A DNA stretch of 33,155 nucleotides from an uncultured Lachnospiraceae bacterium (GTDB taxonomy: Bacteria; Bacillota; Clostridia; Lachnospirales; Lachnospiraceae), in NCBI GenBank assembly GCA_902476265.1, contig CABSCP010000047.1, forward strand, positions 1 to 33,155. Direction: 5' to 3'. The translations under genes and the position numbers were made by a program. Shown in pieces: positions 23,643 to 32,252 of this stretch. Each line of letters starts with the position of its first letter. The first letter of the stretch is position 1. The notes beneath the pieces were generated by a model that was not told where the DNA came from, ran no database searches, and worked only from the letters and a program-made list of their open reading frames with translations.

Positions 23643-23693
23643 TAACAAGTAAATGATTAACTAATTAATTATAAAAGGAGAAAAAGCCGCAAA

Positions 23694-24155
23694 ATGGATC
23701 ATAACAGACAGGATACCGAACATGATTTGTCCATGAAGTTCCGGCGTGCGGACACCGCCCTGAAAAGAAGCATTGAGCGCAAGGTGAAGAATACCGGGGT
23801 ATACCGAAGCCAGCACCGGCTGCTGATGCATTTAAACAGAAACCCCAACTGCGCCCAGGTGGAGCTGGCCCAGCATCTGGAGGTTTCCCCGGCGGCCATC
23901 GCGGTTTCTTTAAAGAAACTGGAAAAAGGCGGATATATCCGGCGGGAAACGGACAGCAGTGACAACCGGGTGCATCAGGTGGTCATCACCGAAAAAGGAC
24001 GGCAGGTCATTGAAAAGAGCATCGTCATGTTTCAGGAGACGGAAAGCGAAATGTTCGCGGGGTTTTCGGCGGAAGAAATGGAACTGCTGGACGGATTCCT
24101 GGAACGGATTTACCAAAATCTGGGCGCTGCGAGAAAGGAGAAAAGACGGATATGA
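23694..24155 (+). CDS. MarR-family transcriptional regulator
   Basis: This is a small dimeric winged-helix regulator (153 residues), probably controlling its own operon and responding to a toxic or small-molecule ligand. The winged helix spans about residues 35-100, including AQVELAQHLEVSPAAIAVSLKKLEKGGYI and the wing RRETDSSDNRVHQVVITEKG; the flanking helices form the dimer interface. AAGGAG lies 13 bases before the ATG, a long spacing that may mean modest translation. The stop overlaps the first ABC exporter gene by 4 nt (ATGA type), so the three genes are one operon. It is not an obvious FabT, and its own promoter lacks the TTTGA-NNN-TCAAA motif found upstream of accB. Confidence 0.9.
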   Translation: MDHNRQDTEHDLSMKFRRADTALKRSIERKVKNTGVYRSQHRLLMHLNRNPNCAQVELAQHLEVSPAAIAVSLKKLEKGGYIRRETDSSDNRVHQVVITEKGRQVIEKSIVMFQETESEMFAGFSAEEMELLDGFLERIYQNLGAARKEKRRI

Positions 24156-25885
24156 AACGATATGCAAAATATGTGAAACCCTATCTCTATGCTTTTATTT
24201 TAGGGCCGGTGATGATGCTTGCGGAAGTGGCGGGAGAGGTTTTGCTGCCCTCCTTCATGGCGGATATCATCAATGTGGGGGCGGCCAATCACGATGTGGC
24301 CTATATCATTCAGAAAGGGGCAGTCATGGTGGCCACTGCCTTTCTCATGATGGCAGGGGGCATCGGCGGCGCCTGGTTTGCGGCGAAAGCCTCCATCAGC
24401 TTCGGAGCGGATCTGAGGCGGGATGTTTTTAAAAAGGTGCAGACCTTTTCCTTTTCCGACATCGACAAATTTTCCACCGGTTCTCTGGTGACCAGACTGA
24501 CCAATGATATCACCCAGGTACAGAACGTGCTGATGATGGCCCTCCGGATGATGCTGCGGGCGCCGGGGATGCTGATCGGCGCGATTCTCATGGCATTTCT
24601 GATGAACCGGAAACTGGCCATGGTGCTTCTTGTTATCCTGCCGCTTCTGGTGGTGACCATCGTCATCGTGCTGCGGCTGGCGTTCCCCCGGTTTACCGTG
24701 ATGCAGAAGAAACTGGATGCATTAAACTCCAATATCCAGGAAGTGCTCACCAACGTACGGGTCATCAAATCCTTTGTGCGGGGGGATTATGAGCAGGAAA
24801 AATTCGAAAAATCCAATGCGGATTTAAAAAAATCCAGCCTCCATGCCTTTGGACTGGTGATCCTTCAGATGCCCCTGATGATGCTTTTCATGAATGCCAC
24901 CACCCTGATTGTGGTGTGGTTTGGCGGTAACCAGATTTTGGATGGGACCATGCCGGTGGGAAATCTGACCGCATTCAGCACCTATATCGTACAGGTGCTG
25001 ATGTCTTTGATGATGCTGGCCATGGTGTTTTTGCAGAGCTCCCGTGCCATCGCCAGCGCCCGGCGTATTAATGAAGTGCTGGATACCCGGGTGGATCTGA
25101 CGGATGATGAGGCAGCCTGTAAGGAAGCGGAAGTGACGAAGGGGAAAATCGAGTTTCAAAACGTTTCCTTCCGGTATTATAAAAACAGTGAGGAAAAGGT
25201 GCTGGATCACATTAATCTGTGCATTCAGCCGGGCCAGACGGTGGGGATCATCGGTTCCACAGGCTGCGGCAAAACCACGCTGGTTTCCATGATTCCCCGG
25301 CTGTACGATGTTGATGAAGGGGAGGTCCTGGTGGACGGCATTAATGTCAGGGATTATTCCCTGAAAAAACTGCGCGGCGGCGTGGGAATGGTGCTGCAGA
25401 AAAATGTGCTCTTTTCCGGGACGATTCTGGAAAATCTGCAATGGGGAGATGAAAATGCTTCTGAAGAAGAAGTGGAGGCAGCAGCGCAGAATGCCCAGGC
25501 GGCGCCTTTTATCGCCGGTCTGACGGAAAAATATGAGACGGAATTAGGACAGGGCGGCGTCAACGTTTCCGGAGGACAGAAGCAGCGGCTGTGCATTGCC
25601 AGGGCACTGTTGAAAAAGCCGAAGATTCTGATTCTGGACGATTCCACCAGCGCAGTGGACACCGCCACGGAAAGTAAGATCCGGGAAGCCTTTTCCACAA
25701 CCTTAAAAGAAACCACCAAGCTGATCATCGCCCAGCGGATCACCTCCGTCATGAATGCAGACCAGATCATCGTGCTGGATGAGGGACGGATCGTGGGGCA
25801 GGGCAGTCATGAAGAACTGATGGAAGGCTGCAGCGCTTACCGGGAAATTTATGATTCCCAGATGAAACAGGAGGTGCCGGCGTAA
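24152..25885 (+). CDS. ABC exporter half-transporter with degenerate ATP site
   Basis: This is a six-helix membrane domain (about residues 1-310) fused to an ATPase domain (about 335-577). The ATPase has a Walker A, GSTGCGKTT (K374), and a good signature, VSGGQ (472-476). The Walker B ends LDDST, with Asp497 in place of the catalytic Glu, and the switch histidine is Gln528. These changes mark the non-hydrolysing member of a heterodimeric exporter such as LmrCD or BmrCD. The partner is the next gene, which overlaps by one base. Likely cargo is a drug, lipid or peptide; the sequence does not say which. The start is coupled to the marR stop. Confidence 0.9.
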   Translation: MKRYAKYVKPYLYAFILGPVMMLAEVAGEVLLPSFMADIINVGAANHDVAYIIQKGAVMVATAFLMMAGGIGGAWFAAKASISFGADLRRDVFKKVQTFSFSDIDKFSTGSLVTRLTNDITQVQNVLMMALRMMLRAPGMLIGAILMAFLMNRKLAMVLLVILPLLVVTIVIVLRLAFPRFTVMQKKLDALNSNIQEVLTNVRVIKSFVRGDYEQEKFEKSNADLKKSSLHAFGLVILQMPLMMLFMNATTLIVVWFGGNQILDGTMPVGNLTAFSTYIVQVLMSLMMLAMVFLQSSRAIASARRINEVLDTRVDLTDDEAACKEAEVTKGKIEFQNVSFRYYKNSEEKVLDHINLCIQPGQTVGIIGSTGCGKTTLVSMIPRLYDVDEGEVLVDGINVRDYSLKKLRGGVGMVLQKNVLFSGTILENLQWGDENASEEEVEAAAQNAQAAPFIAGLTEKYETELGQGGVNVSGGQKQRLCIARALLKKPKILILDDSTSAVDTATESKIREAFSTTLKETTKLIIAQRITSVMNADQIIVLDEGRIVGQGSHEELMEGCSAYREIYDSQMKQEVPA

Positions 25886-27768
25886 TGGACGAAAAAAGAA
25901 GACAACGGCTGGTGAAAAAATATGCCCGCAGTCAGGCGGCAGCCTCGGAAACGGGGAAAATGCCCGCAGGAGGGCCGGGAGCGGGCAGAGGACGCGGCCC
26001 CGGCAGAAGAGGGATGCCGGTGAGAAAACCGCAGGATACCAAAAGGGCGGTAAAACGTCTTCTCGCTTATTTGAGCGCAGATGCGGGTAAACTCGCTTTT
26101 GTATTTTTCTGTGTGATTGTGGGAACGGTTTCCATGCTGGCCGGTTCCTATATGCTGCGCCCCGTGATCAACGGTCTGACAGACGGAAACGGAAACGCAG
26201 AGAGGCTGCTGCGGTCGCTTCTTGTGATGGCGGCCATTTACGGGATGGGGATTTTGGCGCAGTATTTACAGCAGCGCATCATGATCACCATTTCCCAGGG
26301 GGCCCTGGAAAAGATCCGGAACGATCTGTTTGACCGGCTCCAGAAGCTTCCTGTGCGGTTTTATGATACCAATAACCACGGGGATATCATGAGCCGTTTT
26401 ACCAATGACCTGGATGCGGTGGGGGATATGCTCAACAATACCATCGTCCAGATCCTTTCCAGCGTGATCAACGTGGCGGGAACCTTCTGCCTGATGGTGT
26501 ATACCAATGTGTGGCTGACCATCATCACGGTGGTGATGGTGCCCCTGATGATGAAGGCGGCAGGTTTTGTGGCAATGCGGAGCCGGAGTTATTACCAGGC
26601 CCAGCAGGCGGCCATTGGCACCTTAAACGGCTATATTGAGGAGACAGTGAGCGGACAGAAGGTGGTCAAGGTTTTCTGCCATGAAGAGATCGCGGAAGAG
26701 GAATTTGAATATTTGAACTATGATCTGCGGGACAAACAGATTTTCGCCCAGTTTTTCGGCGGCATCATGGGGCCCGTGATGGGGAATTTAAGCCAGGTCA
26801 GCTATTCGCTGACAGCTGCCATCGGCGGGGTGTTATGCGTGCTGCGGGGCTTTGATATCGGCGGACTCACGGTTTTTGTGAATTATTCCCGCCAGTTTTC
26901 CAGGCCCATCAACGAGCTTTCCATGCAGATGAACACCATCTTTTCCGCCCTGGCCGGGGCGGAGCGCGTGTTTAAGGTCATGGATGAAGCGCCGGAACCA
27001 AAGGACAGGGAGGATGCCGTTGTGCTGGACCATTGTCAGGGCCATGTGGTGCTTTCCGATGTGACTTTCGGATATCGCCCGGATAAAACCATTCTAAAAC
27101 ACATTTCCCTGTATGCCAAACCGGGACAGAAAATCGCTTTTGTGGGTTCTACCGGGGCGGGAAAAACGACCATTACCAACCTGATCAACCGGTTTTATGA
27201 CATTGATGAGGGAAAGATCACCATAGACGGCATCGAAATCGAAAAGATCAGCCGGGACAGTCTGCGCCAAAACATTGCCATGGTGCTCCAGGATACTCAT
27301 CTTTTCACCGGCACGATCCGGGAAAACATCCGTTACGGCCGTCTGGATGCTACGGACGCAGAAGTGGAGGAAGCGGCCAGACTGGCCAGCGCCCACCATT
27401 TCATCATGCGGCTGGAACACGGCTATGACACCATGATCGAAGGCGACGGGGCGAACCTGAGCCAGGGACAGAGGCAGCTTTTAAACATTGCCAGGGCCGC
27501 CATATCCAAAGCGCCCATTCTGATTCTGGATGAGGCCACAAGCTCTGTGGACACCAGGACAGAGCGGCATATCGAACACGGCATGGACCGTCTGATGTCA
27601 GAGCGCACCACACTGGTGATCGCCCACCGGCTTTCCACCGTGCGCAACGCCGATGCCATCATGGTGCTGGAAAACGGGGAAATCATTGAGAGAGGCAGCC
27701 ACGACGAGCTTCTGGCCATGAAAGGCCGATACTACGAACTGTACACGGGAAAGAAGGAACTGGACTAA
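25885..27768 (+). CDS. ABC exporter half-transporter with catalytic ATP site
   Basis: This is the partner of the preceding half-transporter. A Gly/Arg-rich, positively charged extension of about 50 residues precedes the six-helix membrane domain (about 55-360). The ATPase domain follows, with Walker A GSTGAGKTT (K427), a Walker B ending LDEAT with catalytic Glu550, and switch His581. Its signature reads LSQGQ (525-529) rather than LSGGQ. In the heterodimer that altered signature faces the degenerate site of the partner, while the partner's intact signature faces this catalytic site. The pair therefore makes one competent and one degenerate site. The gene ends 14 bp from the convergent AraC gene, and no terminator fits between them. 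Confidence 0.92.
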   Translation: MDEKRRQRLVKKYARSQAAASETGKMPAGGPGAGRGRGPGRRGMPVRKPQDTKRAVKRLLAYLSADAGKLAFVFFCVIVGTVSMLAGSYMLRPVINGLTDGNGNAERLLRSLLVMAAIYGMGILAQYLQQRIMITISQGALEKIRNDLFDRLQKLPVRFYDTNNHGDIMSRFTNDLDAVGDMLNNTIVQILSSVINVAGTFCLMVYTNVWLTIITVVMVPLMMKAAGFVAMRSRSYYQAQQAAIGTLNGYIEETVSGQKVVKVFCHEEIAEEEFEYLNYDLRDKQIFAQFFGGIMGPVMGNLSQVSYSLTAAIGGVLCVLRGFDIGGLTVFVNYSRQFSRPINELSMQMNTIFSALAGAERVFKVMDEAPEPKDREDAVVLDHCQGHVVLSDVTFGYRPDKTILKHISLYAKPGQKIAFVGSTGAGKTTITNLINRFYDIDEGKITIDGIEIEKISRDSLRQNIAMVLQDTHLFTGTIRENIRYGRLDATDAEVEEAARLASAHHFIMRLEHGYDTMIEGDGANLSQGQRQLLNIARAAISKAPILILDEATSSVDTRTERHIEHGMDRLMSERTTLVIAHRLSTVRNADAIMVLENGEIIERGSHDELLAMKGRYYELYTGKKELD

Positions 27769-27782
27769 TAAGCATTCCGGTT

Positions 27783-28565
27783 TTAAATCGTGGTTTTCCT
27801 GTATTGGGCCGGGGTCATGCCGAACTGCTTTTTAAACTGGCGGTAGAAATGGACTTCGTTCATATAGCCGCATAAATCGGCGATCTGCGCCATGGACAGG
27901 TTGGTGTTTTGGATCAGGTCCCTGGCATAATCCAGGCGCAGGGAAATCAGGTCGGCCTGGAAGGAGATTCCGAACAGGTCCGTGTAAAGATGCTGAAAAT
28001 AGGAGAGACTGATGCCCATGGAGGCCGCCAGCTCGCCGGGGCGATAGTTCAGGTAGGGCTGGGCCTGCATGGAAAGCCGCAGGTTCTGCAGTTTGGCATG
28101 CCAGGGGCTGTAGGAAAAAGGAAGATCCTCCCGGGTGCACAGATGGGAGAGATTGTTGAGAAAAATGCGCAGGAGCATGTCCGCGTTTTGACGGCGGCAG
28201 GTCTTCGGCGCATAATTATTTTCCCAAAGCAGCTGCCGGATATAGAGGGAAAAGCCGGAGGGATTAAACAATCGCACAGGGCGGTTTGGGGGAATCGCCC
28301 GATATTCGTCCATATCGGCGTCCGTGCAGGTAAAATGGAGCCAGTCATCCATGTAATCGCCCTCTGTGGCGCTGTATTGGTAGGGAGTGTCGGGCGTGAT
28401 CAAGAGAGCGCTCACAGGTGTGACAGGAAAGGTTTGTCCACATGCGGTGAAAACAGCCTTTGATTTCATGAGAAGGATCACATATTCCGGCAGTCCGGCC
28501 GGACGGGACATGAGAAAAGGAGCGGTATGTCTGGTACCAAATCCTCCCGTGGTGATGAGAAACAT
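27783..28565 (-). CDS. AraC-family transcriptional regulator
   Basis: This 261-residue regulator has an N-terminal cupin-like sensor (about residues 10-140) and a C-terminal double helix-turn-helix (about 165-258). The HTH includes ELAASMGISLSYFQHLYTDLFG and IADLCGYMNEVHFYRQFKKQFGMTPAQYRK. The frame is open to 28625, but ATG at 28565 has GGGAGG a few bases upstream and is the better start. It is transcribed away from the GH88 gene, sharing a short control region with it, and is most likely the activator of the GH88-DUF2264 pair in response to a uronate-containing glycan fragment. It converges on the ABC exporter gene with only 14 bp between the stops. Confidence 0.9.
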   Translation of the reverse strand: MFLITTGGFGTRHTAPFLMSRPAGLPEYVILLMKSKAVFTACGQTFPVTPVSALLITPDTPYQYSATEGDYMDDWLHFTCTDADMDEYRAIPPNRPVRLFNPSGFSLYIRQLLWENNYAPKTCRRQNADMLLRIFLNNLSHLCTREDLPFSYSPWHAKLQNLRLSMQAQPYLNYRPGELAASMGISLSYFQHLYTDLFGISFQADLISLRLDYARDLIQNTNLSMAQIADLCGYMNEVHFYRQFKKQFGMTPAQYRKTTI

Positions 28566-28623
28566 AAACTTTCCTCCCGTTTGCGGCCTTTTCTCAAAAA
28601 AGCAGAAAAGGTTAGTTAATGAC

Positions 28624-28652
28624 ATTATAGGACATTACAAATAAACTGTCAA
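28624..28652 (-). promoter_or_regulatory. perfect-consensus promoter of the araC-family gene
   Basis: On the minus strand TTGACA (28647-28652) and TATAAT (28624-28629) are both perfect and 17 bp apart. A weak plus-strand candidate for the GH88 gene (TACAAT at 28658-28663, poor -35) lies beside it. This is consistent with a regulator made constitutively and a target promoter that needs activation. Confidence 0.75.
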
Positions 28653-28688
28653 ACTGGTACAATTCCTTAAAAAGGAGGATGTACAGAA

Positions 28689-29810
28689 ATGGAAGAACAA
28701 AAATGGGTGGAAGAGGTTGCGGAAAAGATAAAGAAAAAAATGAGGACGGTTGCGGACAGGAACCGGCATAAAATTCCTTATACCACAGAAGGCGGTGTGT
28801 TTGACGATAAAACACAAAAGGACATCTGCTGGTGGACCAACGGTTTCTGGGGCGGTATAATGTGGCAGCTTTATCATGCTGCAAACGAGCCGTTGTACCG
28901 GGAAATTGCGGAAGAACTGGAAGAAAAGCTGGATGCCAATCTGATGAACAGCCAGGGGATGGACCATGACAGCGGGTTTAAGTGGCTGCCCACGGCCGTG
29001 GTAAATTACCGCCTGACCGGATCCAAGGCAGCCAAAAACAGGGGGATGCTGGCGGCAAATGACCTGGCGGGCCGTTTTAATCCAGCAGGCCGCTTTATCC
29101 GCGCCTGGAATGATCAGGGCGACGGCAGCAAGGCCGGCTGGGCAATTATCGATTGTATGATGAACCTTCCTTTGTTATACTGGGCTTATGAAGAAACAAA
29201 AGATCCCAGATATCTGCATATTGCAAGGATGCATGCGGACACCGCTGAGACTTATTTTCTCCGTCCAGACGGTTCCGCCAATCATATCGTGGCTTTTGAT
29301 CCGCTGACAGGGGAAGCTGTACAATCCTTCGGCGGACAGGGAGTGAAGGAAGGTTCCTCATGGACGAGGGGACAGGCCTGGGCGCTTTACGGATTTATTT
29401 TAAGCTATCTGCATACACGGCAAGAGCGGTATCTAAACGCTTCCAAGAGGGCGGCCCATTATTTTATCTCCAATATTCCCGAAAACGGGCTGATCCCTGT
29501 GGATTTCAGACAGCCGGAGGACTGTCCCTGGGAGGATTCCACTGCGGCGGCGATCGCTGCCTGCGGCCTTCTGGAAATCGAAAAATGCGTCGGCCCGGAA
29601 GAAAAGCACGTCTATCACAAAGCGGCGCTCAGGCTTTTGACGGCGCTGGAGGAAAAGCGGATCTGCTGGGATGAGAAACAGGATAACCTGCTGGAAAAAT
29701 GTACCGCTGCCTATCACGATAAGGAACATGAATTTTCCATCATTTACGGGGATTATTATTTCATTGAAGCGATATGGAAACTGACGGGGCAGGAGATTTT
29801 TATCTGGTAA
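28689..29810 (+). CDS. GH88 unsaturated uronyl hydrolase
   Basis: It removes the unsaturated uronic acid left at the non-reducing end of oligosaccharides by polysaccharide lyases, for example from glycosaminoglycans or similar glycans. The 373-residue protein fits an alpha/alpha-barrel of this family. MDHDSGFKW holds Asp94 and IIDCMMNLP holds Asp155. The 61-residue spacing equals that between the two catalytic Asp residues known for Bacillus GL1 unsaturated glucuronyl hydrolase (88 and 149). WTRGQAWALYGF and EDSTAAAIAACGLLE are further family signatures. No signal peptide is seen, so it acts on imported fragments. AGGAGG lies ten bases before the ATG. The DUF2264 gene follows 23 nt after the stop. 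Confidence 0.88.
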   Translation: MEEQKWVEEVAEKIKKKMRTVADRNRHKIPYTTEGGVFDDKTQKDICWWTNGFWGGIMWQLYHAANEPLYREIAEELEEKLDANLMNSQGMDHDSGFKWLPTAVVNYRLTGSKAAKNRGMLAANDLAGRFNPAGRFIRAWNDQGDGSKAGWAIIDCMMNLPLLYWAYEETKDPRYLHIARMHADTAETYFLRPDGSANHIVAFDPLTGEAVQSFGGQGVKEGSSWTRGQAWALYGFILSYLHTRQERYLNASKRAAHYFISNIPENGLIPVDFRQPEDCPWEDSTAAAIAACGLLEIEKCVGPEEKHVYHKAALRLLTALEEKRICWDEKQDNLLEKCTAAYHDKEHEFSIIYGDYYFIEAIWKLTGQEIFIW

Positions 29811-29833
29811 CAGGAAAGGACGGTAACGAAAAA

Positions 29834-31870
29834 ATGGCATTTCAGGCGAAAACGCTGGATTTTGAATTGAGCCCTTATACAGGGCTGACGAGACAGAGCT
29901 GGATCGAGGCGGGAGAGTATCTTTTGCAGGGGATTTTTGACAATATCAAATCTTTTGATGATCCCGTGGTCATGCCCCGCAAGGAGACAGAGGTGACCTA
30001 CCCTCACAGTGCGGACGCAGTGTGGGAGTTTAAGGCGGAATATTTTGAAGGGCTCACGAGGACTTTTTTTATTGCAGCGCCGCTCATCCACGAAAACCCC
30101 CAGCTGACCATAAACGGCTACAGGCTGGCGGATTATTATAAGTCCCATATTCTCCGTTCCTGCACAAAGGAGGATCCGCAGTCCGTGGGGCGTTATGAAC
30201 AGCTCCAGGAAATGACCGGCGACCCCTTACGCTCCTTTCAGCAGACGGTGGAAACCTGCGCGCTGGTGATCTGCCTGTGGATCTGCCGGGAGGAAATCTG
30301 GACTGCCTATACGAAGGAAGAAAAAGACCTGATCGCTGATTTTTTGAGCGGTTATGCCCACGGAAATACAGTGCCCCAGAACTGGCGGCTTTTTAATATG
30401 CTGGATCTGGCCTTTTTATACAGGGAAGGCTATCCGGTGGACGAAGCCATGATGCTGGAACATGCCAAATCCATTCTCGATTATTATGCAGGCGACGGCT
30501 GGTACCGGGACGGCCATGCCTTTGACTACTATTCCTGCTGGGCTTTTAATGTCTATGCGCCCATCTGGAACCTCTGGTACGGGTATGAAAAACTGCCCTA
30601 TATCGCACGGAAATTTGAGGAGTATTCCAATAAGCTGATGGAAAGCTATGCGGATTTCTTCGACCGGGACGGCTTTACCAACATGTGGGGGCGCAGCAAT
30701 ATTTACCGCAACGCCGCAACCAGTGCTTTTGACGGGAACCTGATGTTACACAACAGCACGGCTGACCCGGGGACGGCCAGAAGGATTTCCTCCGGTTCCC
30801 TGTTACAGTTTTTAACCAGGGAGGACTTCTTATATAAAGGAGTGCCCACCCTGGGCTTTTACGGACAGTTTACGCCGTTAGTACAGGGCTATTCCTGCGC
30901 GGAATCCCCTTTCTGGCTTGGCAAAGCGTTTTTATGCCTGCATCTGCCTGCGGACCATCCTTTCTGGACGACCAGGGAAAAGAACGGCACCTGGGATACG
31001 CTTTCCGAAAAAGAGACAAAGGTGACGGTATTAAACGGCCCCGCCCTCTGCTTTTCCAATCATCAGGCGAATGGGGAAACCATTCTTCGTACCGGTAAAG
31101 TTGTGAAGAATGTGGGGGACGAGCATGGAATGTGGAATTATTCCAAGCTGTGTTTCAATACAAAATATCCCTGGGAATCTGAGCCGGCGATAGAGGTGGA
31201 GGCTCAGCAGTATGTGCTGCGTGATCTGACCGATGATGGGATTGAAAAATGCAATGTGACCTTCTGGCACGGGGAAAAGGAACATGTCCTCTACCGGAGA
31301 CAGTTTTTCAATTACGATATCAGCAAAGAATGCCATTGGATGAACGCGCTGGACCTGGCGGATTTTACAGTGCCCTGCGGGATTCTGAGGGCCGACAGAC
31401 TGCGCCTTTACGGCAGGCCGGTTTCTCTGACGCTGGGCGCTTACGGCTTCCCGGATAACGGCACGGAAGTGATCCGTCTGGAAAAAGACGGCGCAAAGGC
31501 GATCGTGTTAAAAGGCCGTGATTTTACCGGAAGGGAAAAACAGCTGGCAATGACGGTGTTTGACGGCTGGGACGGAATGGACCTGATATACAGCAAAGGC
31601 ACAAATCCGGATTCGGAAAATTCCATTGTGGTATATGCGAAACTTGCGCGCAGAGAGCATTATAAGTTCGGGCCTTATATGCTGATTTCCCAGGTGATCA
31701 CAAAAGAAAGCCTGGAAGATTTTGCAGAGGATGAAATTTTCCCGATCCGGTCGGTGACCTATACCGATCCCGAAAGGCTGGGGAGTTATGGGCCTGTGAC
31801 CGTTTCCTTAAAGGATGGAAGCGAAACGGTCATCGACTTCGAAGGCCTGGAAGGAAACCTGCAGCTGTAG
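29834..31870 (+). CDS. DUF2264 domain protein, probable glycan-degradation enzyme
   Basis: This 678-residue protein has no signal peptide. The N-terminal part (to about residue 370) is helical, with many aromatic and acidic residues, for example DYYAGDGWYRDGHAFDYYSC and NMWGRSNIYRNAA; it looks like an alpha/alpha toroid as in lyases and hydrolases acting on uronates. The C-terminal part is beta-rich. No activity is firmly established for DUF2264 to my knowledge. The frame is open to 29774, but that would overlap GH88; ATG 29834, with AGGAAAGG some 14 bases upstream, is preferred, although the spacing is long. Its pairing with GH88 under a shared AraC regulator suggests a role in the same pathway, before or after removal of the unsaturated uronate. 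Confidence 0.8.
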   Translation: MAFQAKTLDFELSPYTGLTRQSWIEAGEYLLQGIFDNIKSFDDPVVMPRKETEVTYPHSADAVWEFKAEYFEGLTRTFFIAAPLIHENPQLTINGYRLADYYKSHILRSCTKEDPQSVGRYEQLQEMTGDPLRSFQQTVETCALVICLWICREEIWTAYTKEEKDLIADFLSGYAHGNTVPQNWRLFNMLDLAFLYREGYPVDEAMMLEHAKSILDYYAGDGWYRDGHAFDYYSCWAFNVYAPIWNLWYGYEKLPYIARKFEEYSNKLMESYADFFDRDGFTNMWGRSNIYRNAATSAFDGNLMLHNSTADPGTARRISSGSLLQFLTREDFLYKGVPTLGFYGQFTPLVQGYSCAESPFWLGKAFLCLHLPADHPFWTTREKNGTWDTLSEKETKVTVLNGPALCFSNHQANGETILRTGKVVKNVGDEHGMWNYSKLCFNTKYPWESEPAIEVEAQQYVLRDLTDDGIEKCNVTFWHGEKEHVLYRRQFFNYDISKECHWMNALDLADFTVPCGILRADRLRLYGRPVSLTLGAYGFPDNGTEVIRLEKDGAKAIVLKGRDFTGREKQLAMTVFDGWDGMDLIYSKGTNPDSENSIVVYAKLARREHYKFGPYMLISQVITKESLEDFAEDEIFPIRSVTYTDPERLGSYGPVTVSLKDGSETVIDFEGLEGNLQL

Positions 31871-31889
31871 GGGAGCGGGCTGCAGTCCC

Positions 31890-32097
31890 TTCCCGCTGCA
31901 CGGTATCCGGTCCTGCCCTGCGGCAGCCCTCATACCGACAGACCGTCCCTTAGAGGGCGCGCTTGCGCTCGGATCAATGCGCAGCGGACACATAGGGCCG
32001 CACAATACGCGGCCCAAGTGCCGGCGCATTGATAACGGCCCTTACAGGGACGGTCTGTCGGTATGAGGGCTGCGGGCCGGATACCGCGTAGCGGGAA
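31890..32097. repeat. large nested inverted repeat / structured intergenic element
   Basis: The outer arms, 31890-31910 and 32077-32097, match at 19 of 21 positions. The main arms, 31923-31950 and 32046-32073, are a perfect 28-bp inverted repeat. Further in, AGGGC (31954-31958) pairs with GCCCT, ATCAATGCGC (31973-31982) with GCGCATTGAT (32024-32033), and GGGCCGC (31995-32001) with GCGGCCC (32009-32015) around the loop ACAATAC. The left strand also carries two possible side hairpins, CTGCC-CTGC-GGCAG (31913-31926) and GCGC-GCTT-GCGC (31957-31968). No target-site duplication or protein-coding signal was seen. It lies between two convergent genes. It could be a repetitive extragenic or MITE-like element, or a structured RNA. 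Confidence 0.8.
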
Positions 32098-32146
32098 GAG
32101 ACGATGGGAGGATAAGAATAGGAAGGAATAGGATTGAAAGTAATTG

Positions 32147-32208
32147 AAAAGAGAAAAGAACCTGCGGAAAGAGGATGTTTATTTTTCGCAGGTTCTTTTC
32201 TCTTTTTT
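32147..32208. terminator. bidirectional rho-independent terminator
   Basis: A perfect 20-bp inverted repeat (32147-32166 with 32187-32206) has a GC-rich tip, CCTGCG/CGCAGG. A/T-rich arms give a U-rich tail on both strands. It can end the DUF2264 transcript on the plus strand and the GntR-family transcript on the minus strand. The gene-free stretch 31871-32252 holds only this and the large inverted repeat. Confidence 0.88.
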
Positions 32209-32252
32209 AAGGGCAGTGTATGATGTAAAAAAGGGAAGCGGATGGGCTGTGG

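Noticed and set aside
23656..23669. Treating the AT-rich dyad upstream of marR as a certain MarR operator
   Set aside because: The dyad is imperfect and AT-rich sequence makes such dyads by chance; it is noted with the promoter rather than as a separate site.
31815..32066. A small plus-strand open frame running into the large inverted repeat
   Set aside because: It overlaps the end of the DUF2264 gene in another frame and then follows the repeat arms; no binding site and no protein-like composition.
31890..32097. Reading the large inverted repeat as a riboswitch or a CRISPR array
   Set aside because: It is downstream of the genes on both strands, with a terminator right after it, so there is no gene for a riboswitch to control; the repeats are inverted and nested, not direct and spaced.
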